From assembly GCA_964521105.1 (NCBI GenBank), contig CAZFPO010000003.1, positions 1 to 64,000 on the forward strand: a DNA stretch of 64,000 bases. Direction: 5' to 3'. Below the pieces are notes generated by a model. The model did not search any database. It saw only the letters and a program-made list of their open reading frames with translations, and was not told the DNA's origin. This document shows positions 11,401 through 18,126 of the stretch, piece after piece; positions within the stretch are counted from its first letter, which is position 1; every line of letters begins with the position of its first letter. The position numbers and the translations under genes were made by a program. The stretch comes from JAQUGA01 sp964521105 (lineage in GTDB: Bacteria > Bacteroidota > Bacteroidia > Bacteroidales > WCHB1-69).

Positions 11401-11460
11401 TATTTAATGAAAATCACTCATTCAAAAGGCTCTTTCAATATTAAATTAGCAATTAGATAA
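5440..11460 (+). CDS. giant secreted delta-60 repeat / PKD protein with T9SS sorting domain
   Basis: A 2006-residue exported protein. A signal peptide (LLLLSLLFPLGVFSQ) is followed by a module repeated three times: an Ig-like segment containing FxxNG, then seven tandem delta-60 repeats (pattern xxIQSDGKILVGGSFTTYNG...NRIIRLNSDGSID), at about residues 107-467, 703-1062 and 1375-1727. The seven repeats per block match a seven-bladed beta-propeller. Blocks 1 and 2 are followed by two and three Ig-like domains with the pattern ICxG...SGATxYxWSxGLG. Near 1844-1912 is a PKD domain (SWNFGDG), and the C terminus (FTVYPNPSLNG...GVYLMKI) is a type A T9SS sorting domain. The protein is therefore probably anchored at or released from the cell surface. 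Its ligand is unknown; adhesin or glycan binding are guesses. It is transcribed alone, toward comEC. Confidence 0.9.
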   Translation: MINLRYNLECFYRKNLGHLLLLSLLFPLGVFSQTAPTVSISASDESFCNGATIFFTANAQNNSSLSYYNFFVNGISKQNTTSTSYSTDELVNNDKIWTQLFSLPLNRGYIDSSFAVDAGFDAAVQTMAVQSDGKLIVAGDFTAYKGTSINRIIRLNSDGSIDNTFNIGSGFDNSVRTIAIQSDGKILVGGSFTTYNGDTNRRIIRLNSDGTKDMTFSSGSGFGNNIVLSIKIQSDGKIVAGGSFTTYNGTTRNRIIRLESNGLLDAGFSIGSGFNSIVYSIDIQSDGKILVGGIFTTFKGLAQNRIARLNSDGSLDNSFSVGTGINNSVFSVVCQNDGKIIVAGNFTFYNGNAKNRMVRLNSDGSIDNDFLVGSGFPGIVYHLNILSDKRIIAVGAFRSYNGTSRNRIISLNNDGTIDSLFNTGTGLNNVANVSCNDAFGNILVGGTFTSYKGVSSNRIIKINNASNDLNFANSDTVTVNVHALPNNVSINPTSTSICFGNTATISASGASTYIWSHGLGTDSIINFLPETTSTVTVTGYNDWGCYMSAEASIIVHPLPEVFISPNYPIICGGTSVTLKANGATSYEWSEGLGTNEEVTLSPNETKIYYVTGTDDNNCSSSSQVKVSVHETTVLLTSDKNIICKNDTVTFVATSTNAGNTPIYNFQINGNVVQSSSSNTYKTTTLSQNDVVTCELNATADSIGMVDNSLDVGSGFDGIVHQIVRQSDGKFLVVGEFTTFNGDSVNRIVRLNPNGSRDFSFNCGLGFNNAARTVFIQPNGKILVGGLFTDFNGNVANRIIRLNTDGSIDNSFNCGSGFNNIVYCILGQNNGKILIGGQFTSYNSITHNRIVQLNNDGSVDTQFNAGTGFGNSYVFKFKTQTDGKILAIGAFTSYNGNLGINRIIRLNVDGTIDSLFNTGTGANITVYGIDIQKDGKIIIAGAFTTFNDLPKNRIIRLNSDGSEDLTFNTGIGFNSNVYDIVVQPDDKILIGGQFTNYSGNLRNRLVRVFSDGLIDNSLQIGTGFNSNCRFVFLQDDGKIITGGNFSTYKGDSVPYLVRLNNTLCFSPTVVSNNIVMTVNPNPVLSVLANPLSICTSQSTSIKASSDVGIDSWTWNTGQLVSEFSDSPSTTQKYIITATTSAGCKSIDSVEVTVNPIPSIEISPLNPTICEGATTTLTASGALNYSWSDGLGNNPTAIVTSSNPTTYYVTATDSHGCVSTASTFVNVLSNPVVHISPLNAYVCPSGTIQLVASGATTYEWSNGLGTGSTKTVQPLTTTVYSVTGSAGNGCFSYAEKLVTVFTDPQIELVSDNNNVCNGVPVTFTAKAKYIKNTPIIQFYVNGGLVQSSTDSVFTSSSISNGDVVKSTMSNVEQSQGVLDESFNKFSFNSSIQTAAVANNGKIYIGGSFTQANGVSKNRIIGLETNGSENLVFNVDSGFNNIVQAIAVQSDNKVIVVGSFTKYKGQPCNRIVRLKTDGSIDAGFNVGSGFNNLVNDVVIQSDGKILVGGSFSAYNGKACVRIARLNSDGSFDSSFNTGAGFSSQVRKIAVQNDGKIVVVGDFGYFNGVTSSRIARLLDNGSIDASFVIGNGFAGNAQTLAIQNDGKIIVGGAFTSYKGTSVSRIARLNTNGTLDNTFSIGSGFNNSVSVVLVLPNDKYLVGGSFTSYKGVLANRIIKLNSDGSSDNDFQTGAGFNNVVNSLTISPDGMILAGGVFTTYQGITANKIAKISNNICDITTASSNQITMIVGQPGCGSKSLQPIISISKQEYCENENSNSFVLKNYSNEQIIWQKRQQGNEWVDVGENTSMYFDSNLNAGYWEYRTVLDKNTENEKKSNSIIIKVNRIPKADFTYKINGSNIDFNYSDVVDLLSWNFGDGFVSDSKQPTHIYEQEGQFVVALEVSNGNCKSSISKNVEIKKSVIAENEFSFTVYPNPSLNGLFNLLYSSDVGLEKANIQVFDSYGKIMYSEVVYEIRKGNIIKMDLSKNAGGVYLMKITHSKGSFNIKLAIR

Positions 11461-11481
11461 TGTCATAAAACCAATTAAAAA

Positions 11482-11528
11482 ACTCTATCTTTATGGAATT
11501 AATATTAGAAATTCTATAAAGGTAGAGT
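11482..11528. terminator. hairpin between convergent genes
   Basis: Two 19-nt arms (11482-11500 and 11510-11528) around a 9-nt loop pair along their whole length if G-U wobbles are allowed at two positions. It sits between the stop codons of the delta-60 gene and comEC, so it can serve either. There is no strong U tract. Confidence 0.55.
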
Positions 11529-11549
11529 GAAGATTAACAATCTGAAATC

Positions 11550-13649
11550 CTAATAAATAGGTAATTCATAAGCTCCATCTTTTCTCAAATCGCGATAGTT
11601 TAATCCAAGTCTCTTGCAATCCTCAATCATACGTTCGATGTTTCGTGGTGAATTAGTTTGGTCGAATATCCAAAGATTTGCTTTAATTTTTCGAGAAAGA
11701 GATTCCATATCAATCCATGGACTTGAACGAATATAAGCGATATCAACATTCACGTTGGGGATTATCAATCGCTTGGAAGCCATTCGCTTATCAATAAAAA
11801 GCACGCTTCTGTTTCCAGCTAACAAATAATCGCTAGTAATCATCATCTTGTCATCAGAATAGTTTAGAGTGTCCGAAAAACAAAGTCGTACATTGGTCGA
11901 TATTCGATTTCGAACTTGGGCAGCTGCGATAAAAAAAGTAGCTGCATCGGGATTTGCTAGCAAGGTAGAATCCATAATTGAAATTGCTTTATCACCATTT
12001 TTTACCTCAATCATCGATTGATTTCTAATGGAATAAAAGGTTATTTCGGTAACCTTTTGATCTATTAATTTATCGAATGTTAGATAACTGAAAAACATAA
12101 GCCATAAACAGATGGACGTCCACCAAACTGATTTTTTTCGGTACAACCAAAAACTAATCGTAAAAATAAAACATCCATACATTAATATCATCGAAATTAA
12201 GTCAATATCAATATTACTACTTACTGATCCTGGCATTTGATGGATACTTACTACCATATAATTCATAAACTTTAACGACCAAACCAATAATTGATTTAAA
12301 AGAGTACTTAAATAAGGAATAAATGAAAAACAAATTACCGCTATTCCTAAATACATAACTACACTCGATAGGAATGGGATAAGAATATTTGCAATCATAA
12401 AGTAATTTGGAAACTGATGAAAATAATAAAGGCAAATAGGAGTTGTAAGCACTTGAGCTGCAATTGAAACACTGGCTAGTTGCCAAACAACATCAATAGG
12501 TTTGTTTTTTGGATGCCATAAATTATAAATTGGTTTTTGTAACCAAACAATGCTAAAAACAGCCAAATAGGAGAGTTGAAATCCAACTCCATAAAGCAAA
12601 TTGGGATTAAGAATTATCAAAAACAAGAGGGATGCAAGTAAACTGTTATAAATTGAAACGTGCCTATCGAAAATGTTACCGAAAATAACGAATGTAAACA
12701 TCGTGGCAGCTCTTAATACCGATGGAGATAAACCAGTTAAGAATGCATAAAACCAAACCAATAGTAATAATAATATTGATTTGATTAATTTCCCTCCTTT
12801 CCGTTTATCTAAAAACCCAAGTAAGAAATTCAGAAATAAATAAATTACACCAACATGCATTCCCGATACGCTCAAAATATGTGAAACACCCGCACCAGAG
12901 TAGTGCTTTGCCAATTCCGGGTCAAGGTTTTCGTCGTAGCCTAATAAAATAGCAGTAATAACTCCCATTTCTTGCACATCCATTTCTTGTGATTCAAAAA
13001 TGGACATAAAATAATTTCTAACACGATAGGCTGCGTTTTGAATAACGTTTCCGTTTTCTGCTGATGTTTTTTGCCAAGCAAACGAAGGTACATAAGCCTG
13101 ATATCGAATTCCTTTCCATCGCAGAAATTGACGATAATCAAATTCATAAGGATTAAGTGGAGCTGCAATTTCCGAAAATTGAGTATAAATTTTTAAACAG
13201 TCACCATATCGAATTTGTTCCGAAAGCGAGTCTCTTTGGATATAAAGCATTAGCTTTTCACTTCCCACAATGGGTATAGAGTCGCTATTGAAATGAACCG
13301 TGGCGGTGAGTTTTATGGATTTCTTTTTAACTATAGGGGCATCTATTATTTCTACCTCATAACTGTGATAGCCATTATTTACCCAATTGGGTAGGCTAAA
13401 TTGCGATTTATTAAATAGGTTTCCATAAATTAATCCAGAAAAGAAAAAGAGAACAACTACAAACATTCCCTTTATCCATCTGAGGGAATATCCAATTTTT
13501 GAATTAAAAACAAGAAGTAAAATAAAAACAACAACAACCGTCAAAATTGTAGTAATTATTTCCACCGTATTTAATGGTGAAAATAATTCAGAAGAAACAA
13601 CACCCATCAATAAAGGCAATAATAGGCGAGATAGAGGATATTGACGCAT
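11550..13649 (-). CDS. comEC: ComEC/Rec2-family DNA-uptake channel protein
   Basis: Inner-membrane protein of the ComEC/Rec2 family, which moves single-stranded DNA into the cytoplasm during transformation. The 699 residues comprise N-terminal membrane segments, a DUF4131-type periplasmic domain, the Competence core with the family signature HYSGAGVSHILSVSGMHVG near residue 250, and about ten membrane helices. The last 150 residues are soluble, but the HxHxDH signature of the metallo-beta-lactamase domain of longer ComEC proteins is not visible, as I recall for many Bacteroidota members. The start is an ATG six bases after the SpoIID-like gene, so the two probably share a transcript. No other competence gene is in the window, so active transformation is not shown. 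Confidence 0.9.
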   Translation of the reverse strand: MRQYPLSRLLLPLLMGVVSSELFSPLNTVEIITTILTVVVVFILLLVFNSKIGYSLRWIKGMFVVVLFFFSGLIYGNLFNKSQFSLPNWVNNGYHSYEVEIIDAPIVKKKSIKLTATVHFNSDSIPIVGSEKLMLYIQRDSLSEQIRYGDCLKIYTQFSEIAAPLNPYEFDYRQFLRWKGIRYQAYVPSFAWQKTSAENGNVIQNAAYRVRNYFMSIFESQEMDVQEMGVITAILLGYDENLDPELAKHYSGAGVSHILSVSGMHVGVIYLFLNFLLGFLDKRKGGKLIKSILLLLLVWFYAFLTGLSPSVLRAATMFTFVIFGNIFDRHVSIYNSLLASLLFLIILNPNLLYGVGFQLSYLAVFSIVWLQKPIYNLWHPKNKPIDVVWQLASVSIAAQVLTTPICLYYFHQFPNYFMIANILIPFLSSVVMYLGIAVICFSFIPYLSTLLNQLLVWSLKFMNYMVVSIHQMPGSVSSNIDIDLISMILMYGCFIFTISFWLYRKKSVWWTSICLWLMFFSYLTFDKLIDQKVTEITFYSIRNQSMIEVKNGDKAISIMDSTLLANPDAATFFIAAAQVRNRISTNVRLCFSDTLNYSDDKMMITSDYLLAGNRSVLFIDKRMASKRLIIPNVNVDIAYIRSSPWIDMESLSRKIKANLWIFDQTNSPRNIERMIEDCKRLGLNYRDLRKDGAYELPIY

Positions 13650-13655
13650 AAAGAC

Positions 13656-14816
13656 TTAAAACTTAATAATATCCGTATATTTTACAACCTTAACATTGGT
13701 ATAATAAAATTTGATAACATCTTCGAATGAATAACCCAGTTTAATCATTTTTACAGCACCTTCTTGACTTAATCCCACGCCATGTCCATATCCTTTTCCT
13801 TTTAATATTACGTGATCTCCTTCGGTTATTACACTAAAAAAGGAAGATTTCAGATTAAAATCACGGCGAATATTTCTGACAGGGATGCTATCTAACATGT
13901 TTTTTTGTCGCACATCTTGTTTAAACGTTAATAACTTTGATTCATAATCCGTTACGTTTAACACCCACGGATAGTTTTTTGTAAAATAGCCCAACCATTC
14001 TTTTCTAGTAAGTTTTTTTTCCCATATTGAGTTTCTCATGCTCAAACTAAATGTATCCACTTTTGTTTTTAGGTAGGACGTTTTTATCACCCATACATCT
14101 TCGGAATTTTCTGTTTGTCCACCCGAGTTACTATGAAAAGCAGCCGAAATTAATTTTCCGTCATTATCTACTACTACATCACAAAATGTTTGAGAAACAG
14201 CCATCATTATGTTTGAATGGTTACACCTGCGTTTGTATGATTGGCAATGAACACCATCGCATAAATTATAACCATCACTCATGTGTTTCATTAAATTTGT
14301 AATGGCATAGGTGCGAACAATGATTGCTTGGATTTTAAAAAAATCGACATCTTCTGAGCTACCAAATATTTCCGATTGAACAACTCCTGCCACATAACGT
14401 TCAAGTTCCACTCGGTTTATTAAAACAAAATTACTGTCTTCTATACTTAAATGTAGCTCATCATCATAAATTCGCTCTGGAGAGGCTTTTAATTCGGTGT
14501 TAACTTTAAAAGCATTTACTAAACCTGCTTTTTGAAAAACCAGTTCGGAAAATTCACCTAATACTTGATTGTTTTTGATTACCGAAATTTTATTGTTTTT
14601 AATTTTTAATGTAACTGGATTGTTTTTATAAATTTCCATTACTTGTTTGTCGCCCGACATCAAAATGTATTTGCCCGATATGGCTGTAAGCGTGAAAGTA
14701 TTTATTTTATAATCTGCAAAAATTCGAATATCCAAATCCAAAGAAAAGATTTTTGTTGAAAATAATATTACAATAATCAGTAGTAAGCCTTTGATATATA
14801 GTGTTTTTAGTTTCAT
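13656..14816 (-). CDS. SpoIID/LytB domain protein
   Basis: The 386 residues open with a hydrophobic signal or anchor (LLLIIVILFSTKIFSLDLD). They contain the SpoIID/LytB core: VAGVVQSEIFGSSEDVDFFK, the following IQAIIVRTYAI segment, and the C-terminal GKGYGHGVGLSQEGAVKM. Characterised SpoIID is a lytic transglycosylase acting on peptide-stripped peptidoglycan, and LytB is an amidase enhancer. Here it likely acts on periplasmic murein. SpoIID homologues in non-sporulating Bacteroidota are established, so sporulation is not implied. It lies six bases upstream of comEC on the same strand, which suggests co-transcription; a link between wall remodelling and DNA uptake is only inference. Confidence 0.88.
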   Translation of the reverse strand: MKLKTLYIKGLLLIIVILFSTKIFSLDLDIRIFADYKINTFTLTAISGKYILMSGDKQVMEIYKNNPVTLKIKNNKISVIKNNQVLGEFSELVFQKAGLVNAFKVNTELKASPERIYDDELHLSIEDSNFVLINRVELERYVAGVVQSEIFGSSEDVDFFKIQAIIVRTYAITNLMKHMSDGYNLCDGVHCQSYKRRCNHSNIMMAVSQTFCDVVVDNDGKLISAAFHSNSGGQTENSEDVWVIKTSYLKTKVDTFSLSMRNSIWEKKLTRKEWLGYFTKNYPWVLNVTDYESKLLTFKQDVRQKNMLDSIPVRNIRRDFNLKSSFFSVITEGDHVILKGKGYGHGVGLSQEGAVKMIKLGYSFEDVIKFYYTNVKVVKYTDIIKF

Positions 14817-14950
14817 ATTGTGCCTCTCTCCGTTTGAATTGTACCTTTTAGTCGCTAAAAATAAAACAATCGGGGCGAAAAAAGACGGAAAATTTGTATT
14901 TTATGCTCACGTTTAACTGTTAATAACTTTTAATTCTGTTGTACAAAATC

Positions 14951-14994
14951 GTTGTACGAAGTATCAGACTTCGTACAACCAGACTTCGTACAAC
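14951..14994. repeat. hairpin with tandem 15-bp repeat downstream of lpxB
   Basis: GTTGTACGAAGT (14951-14962) is inverted as ACTTCGTACAAC at 14968-14979. The 15-bp unit CAGACTTCGTACAAC is present twice in tandem (14965-14979, 14980-14994), so the left arm can pair with either copy. It begins seven bases past the lpxB stop codon, and on the minus strand GATTTTG follows the hairpin, so it may terminate the surE-lpxB transcript. The tandem copy is unusual for a plain terminator. Confidence 0.7.
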
Positions 14995-15001
14995 CAGATA
15001 T

Positions 15002-16123
15002 CTATTTTGGAAATTGATTTATTACCGATTGAGCTATTTTGGCGGAAGCACCCCCTTCGCCTAATATCATTTTTAATTCATTATAATCTTTAAAAACTAT
15101 ACTACGGTGCGATTCGTTAAGAATTTTAGTAGTTTCTTCCACGAGCTTTTTTGCATTAAAACTATTCTGAATTAGCTCGGTTACAACTTCTCGGTCTAAA
15201 ATTAAATTGACCAGCGAAACAAAACGAATGTTTTTAACCAATCGTTTAGCAATTTCGTACGAAATTCTACTGCTTTTATAGCAAACTACTTGCGGTACTC
15301 CAAAAAGAGCGGTTTCTAAAACGGCTGTGCCTGAAGTAACCACTGCAGCATGACTTTTTGCCAACAAAGAATAAGTTTCATCAAAAATAATTTTTACATC
15401 TTTATTTTTAATAAGTTCTTGATAAAGCTCGGTGGGTTGCCAACTTACGCCAGCAATTATCCACTGATAATTTGGAAAAAGTTCGGGCAATGTTGACATT
15501 AGTGGTAGCATTTTTATCAATTCCTGCTTGCGGCTTCCCGGTAAAATTGCAACCACTTTTCTGGAATCCATATTCAAAATTGCATCCAATTGTGGATGAG
15601 GTTTATATAAAACCGATTTATCGTTAACAGCATCAATTAGAGGATGCCCAACATATTCTACGGGATAGTTTAGTTTTTCATAGAAACCTTTTTCAAATGG
15701 AAGAATAACATGCATTTTATCTACCACTTTTTTTATAGTATGAATGCGTCTTTTTTTCCAAGCCCAAATTTGTGGCGAAATATAATAATTAACAATAATG
15801 CCTTTTGGATGAATTTTTTTTGCAATACGTAAGTTAAAACCTGGATAATCAATCAAAATTAAAACGTCGGGTTTGTATTCTAAAATGTCTTTTTCGCAAA
15901 ATTTTAAATTGCGAGCAATGGTTCTAATGTTCATCAAAACCTCAACATAGCCCATGAATGCCAAATCGCGGTAATGTTTAATTATTTTTCCTCCTGCTTT
16001 TTCCATTAAATCACCACCCCAACAACGAAAATCAGAATTGGAATCGAGTTTACGAATCTCTTTTATCAGATTTGAACCGTGTAAATCTCCCGAAGCCTCA
16101 CCAGCTATAATATAGTATTTCAT
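15002..16123 (-). CDS. lpxB: lipid-A-disaccharide synthase
   Basis: Condenses UDP-2,3-diacylglucosamine with 2,3-diacylglucosamine-1-phosphate to form the tetra-acyl disaccharide of lipid A, as a peripheral enzyme of the inner membrane. The 373 residues carry the LpxB signatures: N-terminal YYIIAGEASGDLHGSNLI, the YISPQIWAWKKRRIHTIKK segment, VGHPLIDA, ILPGSRKQE and TSGTAVLETALFGVPQVVCYK. Length is normal. It is the last gene of a tight operon with surE and a small membrane protein (3-bp gap), an arrangement I recall from other Bacteroidota. A hairpin lies just downstream. Confidence 0.96.
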   Translation of the reverse strand: MKYYIIAGEASGDLHGSNLIKEIRKLDSNSDFRCWGGDLMEKAGGKIIKHYRDLAFMGYVEVLMNIRTIARNLKFCEKDILEYKPDVLILIDYPGFNLRIAKKIHPKGIIVNYYISPQIWAWKKRRIHTIKKVVDKMHVILPFEKGFYEKLNYPVEYVGHPLIDAVNDKSVLYKPHPQLDAILNMDSRKVVAILPGSRKQELIKMLPLMSTLPELFPNYQWIIAGVSWQPTELYQELIKNKDVKIIFDETYSLLAKSHAAVVTSGTAVLETALFGVPQVVCYKSSRISYEIAKRLVKNIRFVSLVNLILDREVVTELIQNSFNAKKLVEETTKILNESHRSIVFKDYNELKMILGEGGASAKIAQSVINQFPK

Positions 16124-16126
16124 TTC

Positions 16127-16408
16127 TTAAGCAAAATATACAAAGTAAGCAATAGCTAAAACAAATGTAACAATTAAAATTCCTCTACCAGTACGATCGT
16201 ATTTTAGTTTCAAAAGATAAAATCGTAAAGTAGCTAAATTTACAAAAACACTAACTAAAGCAAGAGTTTCAATTTTTAAAACATTTGTTTTCCCAGTAAA
16301 TTCATCTATAATCATTCCGATACCGTATAATATTGCAAATGAAATTAATGGAACAATTATACCTAGAATTGCGCCAACAATCATCGAGTCTGAACGTAGT
16401 TTTTTCAT
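16127..16408 (-). CDS. small membrane protein between surE and lpxB
   Basis: A 93-residue protein with three predicted membrane segments (SMIVGAILGIIVPLISFAIL, LALVSVFVNLATLRFYL, ILIVTFVLAIAYFVYF) separated by a short acidic loop (DEFTGKTN) and a positively charged stretch (KLKYDRTGRG). I do not recognise a characterised family. It is real because it is packed between surE (1-bp gap) and lpxB (3-bp gap) with an ATG start, so translation is probably coupled. The operon position suggests a role linked to lipid A or the inner membrane, but this is only context. Confidence 0.8.
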   Translation of the reverse strand: MKKLRSDSMIVGAILGIIVPLISFAILYGIGMIIDEFTGKTNVLKIETLALVSVFVNLATLRFYLLKLKYDRTGRGILIVTFVLAIAYFVYFA

Positions 16409-16409
16409 T

Positions 16410-17189
16410 TTATTTTTGTATTGATTCCCATTTTTTAAACAAGTTGAGGTGAGTGTGAGCCGTTAAGTCAAATTGAACTGGATGTACCGAAACGAAATTG
16501 TTTTTCAAAGCCCATTCGTCTGTATCTTCTGCATCATCTAAATTCAAAAATGAACCAGTAAGCCAATAATATTCTTTTCCGTAGGGGTCCATATATGGCA
16601 CCAATTCTTCTTTCCAATAACCTTTAGCTTGGCGAGTTATTTTAATTCCTCGACAAGCAGCCGAATGGATGTTTGGAATATTTACATTTAAACAAGTGCG
16701 TTCGGGGAGTCCTTCCGTTAAGACTTTTTTAATGATAATTGCAGCAATTTCTTTCGAAAAGGTAAAGTCAGCATCAGGATCATAGCTTGTTGTTGAAAAT
16801 CCAATGGACGGAATGTTTTCGAATGCAGCTTCAAGTGCAGCAGCCATTGTTCCTGAATATAATATGCTAATTGCCGAGTTTGACCCATGATTAATTCCAG
16901 ATAATACTAAATCGGGATATTCACCTTTTAAAATTACTTTTTGAGCTAATTTAACACAATCAACCGGTGTTCCATTTGTAGTGTATAAGCTAAATCCTTT
17001 GCGTTCGCTTATCTTTTTTATTCGTAATGGAATATGCATGGTAATTGCGTGCGACATTCCGCTCCGCGGACCATCGGGTGCTACTACCAAAACATCTCCG
17101 AATGTTATTGCTACTTCAATCAGATTTTTTAATCCTTTTGCTTCGTGCCCGTCGTCATTTACAACAAGTATTAATGGTCGTTTATTCAT
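16410..17189 (-). CDS. surE: 5'/3'-nucleotidase SurE
   Basis: Metal-dependent phosphatase that removes phosphate from nucleoside 5'- and 3'-monophosphates; in E. coli it is linked to stationary-phase survival. The 259 residues show the family N terminus ILVVNDDGHEAKGLKNL with the metal-binding DD pair, then APDGPRSGMSHAITMH, the TNGTPVDCVKL segment, and SGINHGSNSAISILYSGTMAAALEA. The start is placed at the ATG at 17189. The frame is open to a TTG at 17225, but a candidate -7 box (minus-strand TACTTTTG, 17211-17218) lies inside that extension and would put the transcription start downstream of the TTG. First gene of the surE / membrane protein / lpxB operon. Confidence 0.95.
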   Translation of the reverse strand: MNKRPLILVVNDDGHEAKGLKNLIEVAITFGDVLVVAPDGPRSGMSHAITMHIPLRIKKISERKGFSLYTTNGTPVDCVKLAQKVILKGEYPDLVLSGINHGSNSAISILYSGTMAAALEAAFENIPSIGFSTTSYDPDADFTFSKEIAAIIIKKVLTEGLPERTCLNVNIPNIHSAACRGIKITRQAKGYWKEELVPYMDPYGKEYYWLTGSFLNLDDAEDTDEWALKNNFVSVHPVQFDLTAHTHLNLFKKWESIQK

Positions 17190-17231
17190 CGTTAAGTTTC
17201 TATTTGAGACCAAAAGTACAAACAATTTTTA

Positions 17232-17280
17232 AATTTTATAGACCTAACAGGTCTTAGAGACCTGTTAGGTCTATAAAATT
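17232..17280. repeat. perfect 23-bp palindrome with TAG loop
   Basis: The arms 17232-17254 and 17258-17280 are exact reverse complements around the 3-nt loop TAG; the core reads GACCTAACAGGTCT. It lies between the 3' end of the small secreted-protein gene, whose stop codon overlaps the last base, and the surE promoter, so it could terminate transcription. The perfection of the arms and tiny loop resemble the element at 54124-54174 and suggest a dispersed palindromic repeat. Confidence 0.85.
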
Positions 17281-17690
17281 TATTTTTTCTTTCTTAACGT
17301 TGAAAAAGCTGCTACTCCATCATATTCTGCAATGAAATAGGAAACGGTAATGTATTCTTCGTTAATTTTTGTAACAACTACTTTTTCTTCTTTTACACAA
17401 AGAGTTTGACCTTCCGTAATATACTCAACAAACTCCGCTTTATTCTTATTGGCTTTTACAAGCTTCCAATATCCACTACATGGAAAAGTTGGATAGTTAA
17501 TATTTATTTCTTTTTTTTGATTGTCGTATATCAAATTAATTTCCCACGTTTTTTGATTTAATGCACCGGGTTGATAGCCTTCACCAATCCATGTTCCTTC
17601 GAGCCATTTTGTTTTGGCAACCTGACTAAAAGAAGATTGTACTTGAATGAAAAATACAAAAGTGAAGAATGTTAGTAGGAATCTGTTCAT
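17280..17690 (-). CDS. small exported protein of unknown function
   Basis: A 136-residue protein with a signal peptide (FLLTFFTFVFFIQVQSSFSQ), then WLEGTWIGEGYQP and alternating beta-strand-like segments (TWEINLIYDNQKKEININY, YWKLVKANKNKAEFVEYI, KVVVTKINEEYITVSYF). The GTWxGxG opening followed by antiparallel strands resembles small lipocalin-like or avidin-like barrels, an inference from pattern only. Two cysteines (FPCSGYW and QTLCVKEE) could form a disulfide in the periplasm. ATG start, single gene, with a long palindrome at its stop codon. Confidence 0.7.
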   Translation of the reverse strand: MNRFLLTFFTFVFFIQVQSSFSQVAKTKWLEGTWIGEGYQPGALNQKTWEINLIYDNQKKEININYPTFPCSGYWKLVKANKNKAEFVEYITEGQTLCVKEEKVVVTKINEEYITVSYFIAEYDGVAAFSTLRKKK

Positions 17691-17792
17691 TATTAAAAAT
17701 TTTTTATTTATGGAATGTTGTTTTGTAAAATCAAAGATACAAATTTATCTTTTTAAATCAATTAGAAATTCAAATGAGCTTAGGGTAAATAA

Positions 17793-17834
17793 AAAAAGAG
17801 CTTTACAGCTCTTTTTAGTGCGGATGAAGGGACT
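17793..17834 (-). pseudogene. duplicated tRNA-Leu 3' end plus terminator (remnant)
   Basis: This stretch repeats the sequence at 17962-18003: a terminator hairpin (AAAAAGAGCT, 4-nt loop, AGCTCTTTTT), then AG, then the 16 bases that form the 3' end of tRNA-Leu (TGCGGATGAAGGGACT as read on the plus strand). Only the loop differs. After 17834 the match to the tRNA stops abruptly, so only about one fifth of the gene is present. The two copies are 169 bp apart. It is a truncated tandem copy or an integration scar. Confidence 0.8.
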
Positions 17835-17835
17835 T

Positions 17836-17934
17836 CCCGAATAATTCGAGCTAAACTTCCGAAAAGTATTAAATAACCAATGAATATCAAAATTTAAAAA
17901 CTTTATTCCGAAAGTCAAGCTCGACTAATTCGGG
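17836..17934. repeat. imperfect inverted repeat between the two tRNA tails
   Basis: CCCGAATAATTCGAGCT (17836-17852) recurs inverted as AGCTCGACTAATTCGGG (17918-17934) with two mismatches. The pair lies wholly inside the 169-bp interval bounded by the duplicated tRNA-Leu 3' ends, and no gene lies between. The interior is AT-rich with further short inverted pieces around TTCCGAAA. Confidence 0.65.
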
Positions 17935-17961
17935 ATAAACTTCTCGTCCTTATTAAATAAA

Positions 17962-17985
17962 AAAAAGAGCTATAAAGCTCTTTTT
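17962..17985 (-). terminator. intrinsic terminator of tRNA-Leu(UAG)
   Basis: A 10-bp perfect stem AAAAAGAGCT / AGCTCTTTTT with loop ATAA, immediately after the tRNA on the minus strand, ending in a U run. Confidence 0.8.
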
Positions 17986-17987
17986 AG

Positions 17988-18069
17988 TGCGGATGAAGGG
18001 ACTCGAACCCACACACCTCTCGGTACCAGATCCTAAGTCTGGCGCGGCTACCAATTACGCCACATCCGC
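17988..18069 (-). tRNA. tRNA-Leu (anticodon UAG)
   Basis: On the minus strand the acceptor GCGGATG pairs with CATCCGC before discriminator A. The anticodon stem-loop CCAGA-CTTAGGA-TCTGG gives anticodon UAG, and a long variable arm (TACCGAGAGGT) is typical of class II leucine tRNAs. The T loop TTCGAGT is normal, but the T stem has a T-T mismatch at its second pair. CCA is not encoded. A terminator follows, and the last 16 bases plus that terminator are duplicated at 17793-17834. Confidence 0.93.
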
Positions 18070-18126
18070 ATTGTGGACTGCAAAAATAATAAAAATTTCA
18101 GTTAGTTTCAAAATATTTGATTTTTT

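Noticed and set aside
13656..14816. SpoIID as a sign of sporulation
   Set aside because: SpoIID/LytB proteins are common in non-sporulating Bacteroidota; nothing else sporulation-related is present.
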